From Nocardioides sp. (GTDB lineage Bacteria; Actinomycetota; Actinomycetes; Propionibacteriales; Nocardioidaceae): DNA of 8,592 bases. The position numbers and the translations under genes are program-made. Under the pieces are notes generated by a model. It did not search any database. It was not told the DNA's origin and worked only from the letters and a program-made list of their open reading frames with translations. Positions within the stretch are counted from its first letter, which is position 1. Each line of letters opens with the position of its first letter. The stretch lies in contig JASLDK010000006.1 in NCBI GenBank assembly GCA_030145945.1, positions 1 through 8,592 on the forward strand, written 5' to 3'. Positions 1 through 6,469 of the stretch are shown one piece after another.

Positions 1-1164
1 CCACGCGCCGTCATCCCTGCCCTCGCCGCGTGCACGCAGAACGCGTCGTCCGGAGACGCAGCCAAGAAGGCTGATCCCCGTGCGCTGACCGTCAACTCCA
101 GCGACGACAAGTGCGAGGTGTCGGCACTCAAAGCCCCTGCCGGCACGCTCACCTTCGACGTCACGAACACCGGCAAGGACGTCACCGAGTTCTACCTCCT
201 GGCCCACGACGGGCTGCGCATCGTGGCGGAGGTCGAGAACGTCGGGCCCAACCTGACCAAGAAGCTCACCGTCAATGCGCCGGCCGGCGACTACTTCGCC
301 ACCTGCAAGCCCGGCATGACCGGTGACGGCATCCGCGCAGCGTTCGTCGTTTCCCCCTCGAAGGACGAGCAGACGGTCAGCGCCACCGACCAGGAGCTGA
401 TCGACCAGGCGCAGGACAACTACCGCGCCTACGTCCAGGACCAGTCAGGCCAGCTGCTGGAGAAGACCAAGCAGTTCGTCCAGCTCTACGAGGAGGGCAA
501 GGACGACGAGGCCCGCGCGCTCTACCCCCTCGCCCGCGAGCACTGGGAGCGGATCGAGACGGTCGCTGAGTCCTTCGGCGACCTCGACCCGTTGACGGAT
601 GCCCGCGAGGCCGACGTCGACTTCGCCGCCGGCGAGAAGTGGACCGGCTGGCACCGGATCGAGAAGGACCTGTGGCCTCAGGATGCGAAGGGCTACACGG
701 CGCTCACCCCCTCGGAGCGGGCGACCTATGGTGACGACCTGCTCACCAACGTGACCGAGCTCGACCGCCGTATCCAGGCCACTGGTGCGGATGCCTTGAC
801 CTATCCGATCGACAAGATCGCGAACGGCTCGATCGGGCTCCTCGAAGAGGTCGCCAAGGGCAAGATCACCGGCGAGGAGGAGGCCTGGTCGCACACCGAC
901 CTGTGGGACCTGCAGGCCAACGTCGACGGAGCCCGGGTCGCCTACGAAGGGGTCCAGGCGCTCCTCGAGACCAAGGACCCCGCACTTGCGTCCGAGCTCA
1001 CCGCGAAGTTCGATGCGCTCGACAAGGTCCTCGCCGGATTCCGCGCCGGCAAGGGATTCGTCCTGTTCACGACGCTGTCCGAGAGCGACATCAAGAAGAT
1101 CGTCGACGCCGTCAACGCGCTCTCCGAGCCGTTGTCGAAGCTCACCGCGGCGGTGACCTCCTGA
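1..1164 (+). CDS. efeO: EfeO iron-uptake lipoprotein (cupredoxin + M75 peptidase-like), 5' partial
   Basis: Extracytoplasmic component of the EfeUOB ferrous/ferric iron uptake system, thought to bind iron and pass it to the permease EfeU. The reading frame is open from base 1, so the start codon and most of the signal peptide lie upstream. The visible N-terminus carries a lipobox LAAC with its Cys at 31-33, so the mature protein should be a membrane-anchored lipoprotein, as is usual in Gram-positives. An EfeO-type cupredoxin domain follows (about 100-350), with a conserved CKPGM segment (Cys at 304-306). The C-terminal M75 (imelysin-like) helical domain runs from about 380 to the end and contains the GxHxxE metal-binding motif as GWHRIE (646-663). 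The stop overlaps the proposed start of efeB, so the two genes are probably translationally coupled. Family assignment is firm. The promoter and any iron-regulator box are outside the window. Confidence 0.95.
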   Translation, partial: PRAVIPALAACTQNASSGDAAKKADPRALTVNSSDDKCEVSALKAPAGTLTFDVTNTGKDVTEFYLLAHDGLRIVAEVENVGPNLTKKLTVNAPAGDYFATCKPGMTGDGIRAAFVVSPSKDEQTVSATDQELIDQAQDNYRAYVQDQSGQLLEKTKQFVQLYEEGKDDEARALYPLAREHWERIETVAESFGDLDPLTDAREADVDFAAGEKWTGWHRIEKDLWPQDAKGYTALTPSERATYGDDLLTNVTELDRRIQATGADALTYPIDKIANGSIGLLEEVAKGKITGEEEAWSHTDLWDLQANVDGARVAYEGVQALLETKDPALASELTAKFDALDKVLAGFRAGKGFVLFTTLSESDIKKIVDAVNALSEPLSKLTAAVTS

Positions 1165-2426
1165 CCGGCGTCAGCAGGCGCGGCCTGCTCGGCGGCGGCC
1201 TCGGCGCCGGAGCCGCTGCCGGGGTCGCGGGAGCGTTCGCCGTGGGGCGGGCCACGGCGTCCGAGCCGGTGCAGCGGCACCGCGGCACCACGTCGTACCC
1301 CTTCCACGGCGCTCACCAGGCGGGGATCGTGACGCCCGCGCAGGACCGGTTGCACTTCGTGGCGCTCGACGTCACCACCGACGATCGCGAGCAGTTGATC
1401 TCGGTGCTGAAGCAGTGGACCGAGGCGGCTGCCCGGATGACGCAGGGCGGCTCGGCGGGTCCGGTCGGTGCGGTCGACGGCGCGGGCAATGCGCCGCCGG
1501 ACGACACCGGCGAGGCGCTCGACCTGCCGCCGAGTGGGCTCACCATCACCTTCGGCTTCGGCCCGAGCCTGTTCACCGACCCCGACGGCAAGGACCGCTT
1601 CGGCATCGCCGAGCGCCGGCCTGCGGCGCTCGAGGAGCTTCCGGCCTTCTCGGCCGACGTCCTCGAGGACGCACGCAGCGGTGGCGACATCTGCATCCAG
1701 GCCTGCGCCGACGACCCGCAGGTCGCGGTCCACGCGATCCGCAACCTGGTCCGGATCGGGTTCGGTACGACGACCGTGCGCTGGTCCCAGTTGGGTTTCG
1801 GCCGGACCTCGACGACCTCGACCTCCCAGTCCACGCCGCGCAACCTGTTCGGCTTCAAGGACGGCACGGCCAACATCAAGGCCGAGGAGTCCGACGCCCT
1901 CGCCGAGCACGTGTGGGTCAGCGGTGAGGACGACGCTGCCGCGAGCTGGCTCGCGGGCGGTTCCTACCTCGTCGTACGCCGGATCAACATGGCCATCGAG
2001 ATCTGGGACCGCCAGTCCCTCGACGCCCAGGAACGGTTCATCGGTCGCACCAAGGGCACGGGCGCACCGCTGTCGGGTGGCGAGGAGACGTCCGCTCCCG
2101 ACTTCGAGATGATGGGGAGCACCGGACCGATCATTCCGGCCGACGCGCACGTGCGCGTCGTTCATCCCGACCTCAACGACGGGGTGCGGATCCTGCGGCG
2201 CGGCTACAACTTCGTCGACGGCAGCAACAGCGTCGGTGGCCTCGACGCCGGCCTGTTCTTCCTCGCCTATCTGCGCGACCCGCGCACCCACTTCATCCCG
2301 CTGCAGCGGGCGATGTCCAGGAGCGACGCGATGATGGAATACCTCCGGTTCACCGGGCAGGCGCTGTTCGCGGTCCCGCCCGGCGTGGCACAGGGTGAGC
2401 ACGTCGGGCAGGCGCTCTTCTCCTGA
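1161..2426 (+). CDS. efeB: EfeB, Tat-exported DyP-type haem peroxidase (deferrochelatase)
   Basis: Haem-dependent DyP-type peroxidase, the third part of EfeUOB. It acts outside the membrane in oxidising iron or recovering it from haem. With a CTG start at 1161 it has 421 residues, normal for EfeB. The N-terminus is a twin-arginine signal: SRRGLL at residues 5-10, then an Ala/Gly-rich hydrophobic stretch ending near residue 34. The catalytic set is complete: GFKDG (231-235, distal Asp234), proximal His330 in AHVR, and distal Arg346 in LRRGYN. Start choice: in this frame the only ATG is far upstream at 903, inside efeO, and the first later GTG (1242) would remove the Tat motif. CTG at 1161 shares four bases with the efeO TGA stop and gives a proper Tat leader. 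No good Shine-Dalgarno precedes it, which suggests reinitiation after efeO. Function is firm; the exact start is less so. Confidence 0.94.
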   Translation: MTGVSRRGLLGGGLGAGAAAGVAGAFAVGRATASEPVQRHRGTTSYPFHGAHQAGIVTPAQDRLHFVALDVTTDDREQLISVLKQWTEAAARMTQGGSAGPVGAVDGAGNAPPDDTGEALDLPPSGLTITFGFGPSLFTDPDGKDRFGIAERRPAALEELPAFSADVLEDARSGGDICIQACADDPQVAVHAIRNLVRIGFGTTTVRWSQLGFGRTSTTSTSQSTPRNLFGFKDGTANIKAEESDALAEHVWVSGEDDAAASWLAGGSYLVVRRINMAIEIWDRQSLDAQERFIGRTKGTGAPLSGGEETSAPDFEMMGSTGPIIPADAHVRVVHPDLNDGVRILRRGYNFVDGSNSVGGLDAGLFFLAYLRDPRTHFIPLQRAMSRSDAMMEYLRFTGQALFAVPPGVAQGEHVGQALFS

Positions 2427-2451
2427 CGGTCGGGTGATCGCGCGCTAGTGT
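2424..2451 (+). promoter_or_regulatory. Candidate promoter for serA
   Basis: A -35-like TGACGG (2424-2429) is separated by 16 bases from a -10-like TAGTGT (2446-2451), which fits the actinobacterial TAnnnT pattern. It would start transcription near 2458 and leave a leader of about 50 bases before the serA GTG. The -35 overlaps the efeB stop codon. No terminator is visible between efeB and serA, so read-through from the efe operon is also possible. Confidence 0.45.
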
Positions 2452-2496
2452 GGCGCACGCGCACAGAGTCGTGCCGTTCCCACCCGCATGACCTGC

Positions 2497-2502
2497 GAAG
2501 GA
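2497..2502 (+). promoter_or_regulatory. Shine-Dalgarno site deciding the serA start
   Basis: GAAGGA at 2497-2502 lies six bases before GTG at 2509. This supports GTG 2509 over the in-frame ATG at 2488, which has no purine-rich site ahead of it and would place this Shine-Dalgarno inside the gene. Confidence 0.75.
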
Positions 2503-2508
2503 CCCGCC

Positions 2509-4104
2509 GTGAACGCATCGAACGCGCGCCCCGTCGTCCTCATCGCCGAAGAGTTGAGCCCCGCCACGGTCGAGGCGTTGGGGCCGGATTTCGAGATCCG
2601 CAACTGCGACGGAGCGGATCGTGCCGAGCTGCTGGCGGCGATAGCGGACGCCGACGCGATCCTGGTGCGCTCGGCGACCAAGGTGGACGCCGAGGCCCTC
2701 GCCGTCGCGACGCGACTCAAGGTCGTCGCGCGAGCAGGGGTCGGTCTCGACAACGTCGACGTGAAGGCCGCGACCCAGGCCGGCGTGATGGTGGTGAACG
2801 CGCCGACCTCCAACATCGTCTCCGCCGCCGAATTGGCCATCGCGCTGATGCTGGCAGCTGCCCGCCACGTCTCGCCCGCGCACCATGCGCTGGCCCAGGG
2901 CGAGTGGAAGCGGTCGAAGTTCACCGGCATCGAACTCTTCGAGAAGACCGTCGGCATCGTCGGCCTCGGGCGGATCGGCGTCCTCGTCGCCCAACGTCTC
3001 GCCGCCTTTGGCATGACCGTGATCGCCTACGACCCCTACGTCCAGGCCGGGCGCGCAGCCCAGGTCGGCGTACGCCTCGTCGACCTCGACACCTTGCTGG
3101 CCGTGTCGGACTTCATGTCCGTGCACCTGCCGAAGACCGCGGAGACGGTGGGGCTCATCGACGCCGACGCACTGGCGAAGGCGAAGCCGTCGCTGGTCCT
3201 CGTCAACGCCGCTCGCGGCGGCATCGTCGACGAGGCGGCGCTCCATGACGCCCTCAGGACCGGACGGATCGCCGCGGCCGGCCTCGACGTTTTCGCAACG
3301 GAGCCGTGCACCGACAGCCCGCTCTTCGCGTTGGAGAACGTCGTCGCGACCCCGCACCTGGGTGCGTCGACCGACGAGGCCCAGGAGAAGGCCGGCCTCG
3401 CAGTCGCGAAGTCCGTGCGCCTGGCGCTCTCGGGCGAGCTCGTGCCCGACGCCGTCAACGTCCAGGGCGGCGTCATCGCCGAGGACGTCCGTCCGGGCAT
3501 CCCGCTCGCGGAGAAGCTCGGCCGGGTGTTCACCGCCGTCGCCGGCGAGGTCGCCCAGCAGCTCGACGTCGAGGTGCGCGGTGAGATCGCCGGCCACGAC
3601 GTCAAGGTGCTCGAGCTCGCCGCCCTCAAGGGCCTGTTCGCCAGCGTCGTCGACGACCAGGTCTCCTACGTCAACGCGCCGTTGCTGGCAGCGGAGCGCG
3701 GACTCGCGGTCCGCCTCGTCACCGACGGCGACAGCGGCGACCACCGCAACCTGATCACCCTGCGCGGCACGCTGACGGACGGAGCACAGGTCTCCGTGAG
3801 CGGCACCCTGGTCGGGATCGCGCAGAAGGAGCGGCTGGTCGAGGTCAACGGCTACATCGTCGACATCGAGCCCACCGAACACCTCGCGTTCTTCACCTAT
3901 GCCGACCGGCCGGGCATGGTCGGCACCGTCGGCCGGATCCTCGGCGAGGCCGACGTCAACATCGCGGGCATGCAGGTCTCCCGCGAGACCAAGGGCGGCC
4001 AGGCGCTGGTCGCGCTCTCGGTCGACTCGGCCATCCCCGCGGAGACGTTGGCGGCCATCGAGCAGGCGATCGACGCGACCTCGATCCACGCGGCGGATCT
4101 GTAG
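2509..4104 (+). CDS. serA: D-3-phosphoglycerate dehydrogenase, long (ASB + ACT) form
   Basis: Cytoplasmic enzyme that oxidises 3-phosphoglycerate to 3-phosphohydroxypyruvate with NAD+, the first committed step of serine synthesis. The 531 residues match the long actinobacterial form. The split substrate-binding domain flanks a Rossmann NAD domain with GLGRIG at 152-157. The catalytic residues of the D-2-hydroxyacid dehydrogenase family are present: Arg236 in NAARGG, Glu265 in ATEP, and His283 in TPHLGAS. An ASB (allosteric substrate-binding) domain spans roughly 318-450, and a C-terminal ACT domain runs from about 458, with DRPGMVG and NIAGMQVSR segments. In this family the ACT domain binds L-serine for feedback inhibition. 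GTG 2509 is chosen for its Shine-Dalgarno. The gene appears to stand alone between the efe operon and a convergent MocR gene, with no other serine gene in view. Confidence 0.96.
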   Translation: MNASNARPVVLIAEELSPATVEALGPDFEIRNCDGADRAELLAAIADADAILVRSATKVDAEALAVATRLKVVARAGVGLDNVDVKAATQAGVMVVNAPTSNIVSAAELAIALMLAAARHVSPAHHALAQGEWKRSKFTGIELFEKTVGIVGLGRIGVLVAQRLAAFGMTVIAYDPYVQAGRAAQVGVRLVDLDTLLAVSDFMSVHLPKTAETVGLIDADALAKAKPSLVLVNAARGGIVDEAALHDALRTGRIAAAGLDVFATEPCTDSPLFALENVVATPHLGASTDEAQEKAGLAVAKSVRLALSGELVPDAVNVQGGVIAEDVRPGIPLAEKLGRVFTAVAGEVAQQLDVEVRGEIAGHDVKVLELAALKGLFASVVDDQVSYVNAPLLAAERGLAVRLVTDGDSGDHRNLITLRGTLTDGAQVSVSGTLVGIAQKERLVEVNGYIVDIEPTEHLAFFTYADRPGMVGTVGRILGEADVNIAGMQVSRETKGGQALVALSVDSAIPAETLAAIEQAIDATSIHAADL

Positions 4105-4112
4105 GCGGGAGC

Positions 4113-4146
4113 TGCATGAATCCCCGGCTGGCCGGGGATTCATGCA
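4113..4146. terminator. Perfect 16-bp inverted repeat after serA, likely bidirectional terminator
   Basis: Arms TGCATGAATCCCCGGC (4113-4128) and GCCGGGGATTCATGCA (4131-4146) are exact reverse complements around a 2-base centre. In RNA this would fold as about 15 pairs with a CTGG loop. It starts 8 bases after the serA stop and lies between convergent genes, so it could end transcription from both sides. No U-tract follows on either strand, as is common in actinobacteria, so termination is inferred from position and stability. Its right end is shared with the next palindrome. Confidence 0.7.
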
Positions 4147-4181
4147 CTTGTAGGGGGTTGCAACCCCCAACAACTGCATGA
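4140..4181. repeat. Second, overlapping 42-bp imperfect palindrome
   Basis: This palindrome is centred between 4160 and 4161. The core GGGGGTTG/CAACCCCC (4153-4168) is perfect. Outward, after an A/A mismatch (4152/4169), TTGT pairs with ACAA, and after a C/C mismatch (4147/4174), TCATGCA (4140-4146) pairs with TGCATGA (4175-4181). In all, 19 of 21 positions match. TCATGCA is also the end of the first hairpin's right arm, so the two full folds are mutually exclusive. It may be part of a terminator pair or a dispersed extragenic palindromic repeat; one window cannot distinguish these. Confidence 0.65.
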
Positions 4182-4202
4182 GAAGCCTGACAAGTACGCC
4201 GC

Positions 4203-5669
4203 TCAGGCGACCAGGACCGGCTCCGCCCCCGACGAGCGGGGTACGCCGGCCCGGCCGGTCTCGCTCACGACGGCCCAGGCATCGGCGATCCGGCGTACGG
4301 CTTCGACGAGGTCGGATGCGGCGACCGCGAAGGGCAGCCGGACGTAGCGGTCGAGTCCGCCCTCCGGGGCGAAGGACGGTCCCGGCGCGAGCAGCACACC
4401 ATGCCGCTCGGCCTCGGTCGAGAGTGCGGTCGCGCCGGCTCCGTTGCGCAGGGAGGGCAGACGGCACCACAGTGCCATCCCGCCCGACGGCATCCGGAAC
4501 TCCCAGTCGGGCAGGTGTTCGGCGAGCGCGCTGGCCATGGCGTCGCGCTGCGTGCGCAGGCGCTGCCGTTGCCCCTGGAGCAGCCCGTCGAGGTCGCCGC
4601 CGAGCAGCTGGGCGAGCACGAGCTGCTCCAGCACCGGGACGCCGAGGTCCATGCCGACCCGGGCCCTGGTCAGCTTGTCCACCAGGGTGTGGGGCGCGCG
4701 GATCCAGCCGAGCCGGAGGCCGCCCCAGATGCTCTTGCTGGCGCTGCCCACGCAGATCGCATCCTTGGCGTGCGCGGCGAAGGGGGTGCCGGCGGGGGTG
4801 TCGTCGAGAGGGAGCAGGTGGTGGGCCTCGTCGATGACGGGGACTGCGTCGTGCCGGGTGAGCAGGCGGCCGTAGCGGGCGCGGTCGGCATCGGTCATCA
4901 GCAGCCCGGTGGGGTTGTGGAAGTCGGGCATCACGTGCACCAGACGAGGCCGGTGCCGGGTCACGGTCGCCTCCACGGCGTCAAGGTCCCACCCCGTCGG
5001 GTCCAGCGTCATGGTGACCAGGCGTCCGCCGCCGATCCGCAACGCCTGCATGGCATTGGGATAGGTCGGTGACTCCATCAGCACCTTGTCGCGCGGGCCG
5101 GCGAGAGCGCTGCCGATGACGGCCGTGGCGGCGAGCGCGCCCGGAGTGACGATGATCTGCTCGGGCGCGGTCGGTAGCCCGCGGTCGGCGTAGGTCTGGG
5201 CGACGGCGGCCTGCAGGTCAGGCAGCCCGGCGGGGAAGTACCCGTGGCTGCCCAGATGCGCGGGAAGGTCGGCCGCTGCGTCGGCATAGACGGCGGCGAT
5301 GCCCGGGGGAGCGGTCGCAGCGGCACAGACGAGGTCGATCACCCCGTTGCCGACATCGCTGGGCCACAGTGCCCGGTCGAGTGCCCGGGTCCGCCCACCG
5401 GGCAGGCGGGTGAAGGTGCCGGAGCCCTGCCGGGCCTCCGCATAGGCGCTGTCGCGGAGCACCGCGTAGGCCCGGGTGACGGTGGTGCGGGAGACACCGA
5501 GTGCGTTGGTGAGGTCGCGCTCGCTCGGCAGCCGGGTGGCATAGGCGATCCGGCCGTCGCCGATCAGCTCCCGCAGCGCGTCGGCCAGTCCGGCGTACGC
5601 CGGCGACCGGTCGAAGCCCTCGACCAGCGTCGCCAGTCGCGCGGCGGAGAGCGAAGTGGTCTGTTCCAT
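4203..5669 (-). CDS. MocR-type regulator: GntR helix-turn-helix fused to a PLP aminotransferase-like domain
   Basis: Transcription factor of the MocR/PdxR class, 488 residues from ATG at 5669. Residues about 24-88 form a GntR winged helix-turn-helix (LPSERDL at 47-53, SRTTVTRAY at 60-68, wing QGSGT at 81-85). The rest is a fold type I aminotransferase domain that keeps the cofactor residues: Asn252 in HNPTG, Asp280 in IDEAHH, Lys312 in SASK (Schiff base), and Arg444 near the C-terminus. PLP binding is therefore likely; whether it catalyses anything is unknown. It is transcribed divergently from a YczE-like membrane protein gene, an arrangement known for MocR regulators, and probably controls that gene and itself. 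An in-frame TTG at 5711 would add 14 residues, but it would place the -10 box inside the gene. Its effector could be an amino acid, an amine or PLP itself. The sequence does not show which. Confidence 0.93.
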   Translation of the reverse strand: MEQTTSLSAARLATLVEGFDRSPAYAGLADALRELIGDGRIAYATRLPSERDLTNALGVSRTTVTRAYAVLRDSAYAEARQGSGTFTRLPGGRTRALDRALWPSDVGNGVIDLVCAAATAPPGIAAVYADAAADLPAHLGSHGYFPAGLPDLQAAVAQTYADRGLPTAPEQIIVTPGALAATAVIGSALAGPRDKVLMESPTYPNAMQALRIGGGRLVTMTLDPTGWDLDAVEATVTRHRPRLVHVMPDFHNPTGLLMTDADRARYGRLLTRHDAVPVIDEAHHLLPLDDTPAGTPFAAHAKDAICVGSASKSIWGGLRLGWIRAPHTLVDKLTRARVGMDLGVPVLEQLVLAQLLGGDLDGLLQGQRQRLRTQRDAMASALAEHLPDWEFRMPSGGMALWCRLPSLRNGAGATALSTEAERHGVLLAPGPSFAPEGGLDRYVRLPFAVAASDLVEAVRRIADAWAVVSETGRAGVPRSSGAEPVLVA

Positions 5670-5676
5670 GGATGCC

Positions 5677-5682
5677 ACTCTA
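5677..5682 (-). promoter_or_regulatory. -10 box for the MocR gene, leaderless transcript
   Basis: On the minus strand TAGAGT lies exactly 7 bases before ATG 5669, so transcription would begin at or next to the start codon. No Shine-Dalgarno is present. No good -35 is found at 16-18 bases; TTGGAC lies 23 bases away. The candidate operator abuts this box. Confidence 0.6.
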
Positions 5683-5687
5683 GTTCG

Positions 5688-5712
5688 ATTGGCTATTTGG
5701 AAACAGTCCAAT
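5688..5712. promoter_or_regulatory. Candidate MocR operator in the divergent intergenic region
   Basis: ATTGG (5688-5692) and CCAAT (5708-5712) form an inverted repeat with a 15-base spacer centred on 5700. A second partial half-site, TTTGG (5696-5700), repeats the left one directly with an 8-base offset. The stretch is clearly more AT-rich than its surroundings. It lies just upstream of the MocR -10 box and upstream of the YczE-like gene, so a bound regulator could act on both. MocR proteins typically bind paired short half-sites, but this exact site is an inference. Confidence 0.4.
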
Positions 5713-5730
5713 GTCCCTCACGCTGGAGCC

Positions 5731-6414
5731 ATGTCCGTCGCCGCACCCCTCCCGCGCCCCGCCGTCCAACTCGCGGATCTCGGCCCGATCGCCCAGCTCC
5801 GCGCGGGACGCCTGCCCCGGCGACTCGTGCAGCTCTACGTCGGACTGTGGCTCTACGGCGTGAGCCTGGCGCTGATGGTGCTCGGCAACATCGGTCTCGC
5901 GCCCTGGGACGTCCTGCACTCCGGATTCATCCGGCACGTGCCGATCACGCTCGGTCAGGCCGTGGTGCTGTTCAGCTTCGTCGTGCTGGTCCTGTGGATT
6001 CCACTGCGGGAGAAGCCGGGCCTCGGCACCATCTCGAACGCGCTCGTCGTGGGCATGTCCGCCGACGCCACCCTCGGCATGTTCGAGGCCCCCAGCAACC
6101 TCGTTGTCCAGATCGCGCTGATGGTCGGTGGAATCCTGCTCTGCGGCCTCGCGACGGCGCTCTACATCGGCGCCCAGTTCGGCCGCGGGCCCCGCGACGG
6201 ACTGATGACCGGCTTCGCCCGGCGTACCGGACTCTCGATCCGACTGGTCCGCACGACGCTGGAGATCACCGTCGTCGTCCTCGGCCTGTTGCTCGGCGGC
6301 ACGCTCGGCGTCGGAACTGTCGTCTTCGCCCTCACCATCGGCCCGATCACCCAGTGGCTGCTGCCGATCTTCCTCATCGACCTGGAACCGGCACCGGGCG
6401 GCGGACGACGCTGA
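5731..6414 (+). CDS. YczE-like integral membrane protein
   Basis: A 227-residue polytopic protein of the YczE/YitT-like group, proposed to move a small molecule across the cytoplasmic membrane; the substrate is unknown. About six hydrophobic segments are visible, near residues 33-56, 72-91, 98-117, 122-148, 172-190 and 192-216. Two copies of a G-x-x-P-x-D-x-L-x-x-G-F motif, at 55-66 and 151-162, sit at equivalent places in the two halves and suggest an internal duplication. ATG 5731 is chosen because the in-frame upstream extension runs through the operator and into the divergent gene. GGAG (5725-5728) lies unusually close to the start. The gene is divergent from the MocR regulator, which probably controls it. 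No strong promoter is visible on this strand, consistent with a need for an activator. No clear terminator follows. Confidence 0.85.
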   Translation: MSVAAPLPRPAVQLADLGPIAQLRAGRLPRRLVQLYVGLWLYGVSLALMVLGNIGLAPWDVLHSGFIRHVPITLGQAVVLFSFVVLVLWIPLREKPGLGTISNALVVGMSADATLGMFEAPSNLVVQIALMVGGILLCGLATALYIGAQFGRGPRDGLMTGFARRTGLSIRLVRTTLEITVVVLGLLLGGTLGVGTVVFALTIGPITQWLLPIFLIDLEPAPGGGRR

Positions 6415-6456
6415 CTTTTGCCGACCTGACCCTGCATGAAGCGAGGGCTTGCTGGA

Positions 6457-6462
6457 TAGGCT
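6457..6462 (+). promoter_or_regulatory. -10 box for telA, leaderless transcript
   Basis: TAGGCT lies exactly 7 bases before ATG 6470, the same spacing as for the MocR gene. The transcript would start at or beside the AUG. This argues for ATG 6470 rather than the in-frame TTG at 6449. No convincing -35 is present. Confidence 0.6.
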
Positions 6463-6469
6463 GCCGGAC

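Noticed and set aside
942..2402. Long minus-strand open frame (486 codons) opposite efeO and efeB
   Set aside because: It lies antisense to two genes with complete family motifs. Its product is Arg/Gly/Val/Leu-rich without a recognisable domain, a usual by-product of high-GC codon bias.
2446..2465. TGTG/CACA symmetry around the serA -10 region as an operator
   Set aside because: Only four outer pairs match and the inner positions do not; this is expected by chance in GC-rich DNA.
4185..4208. GCCTGA/TCAGGC inverted repeat at the end of the MocR gene as a third terminator stem
   Set aside because: Six pairs with a 12-base loop, partly inside the coding end; weak compared with the adjacent palindromes.
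2350..4470. Very long minus-strand open frame (706 codons) opposite serA
   Set aside because: It runs antisense through serA and into another frame of the MocR gene, across the intergenic palindromes. The product is low-complexity Arg/Asp/Gly-rich with no domain, so it is a shadow of serA.
6439..6450. Small AAGC/GCTT hairpin in the gap before telA as a terminator for the YczE-like gene
   Set aside because: Only four pairs and no U-tract; too weak to call.
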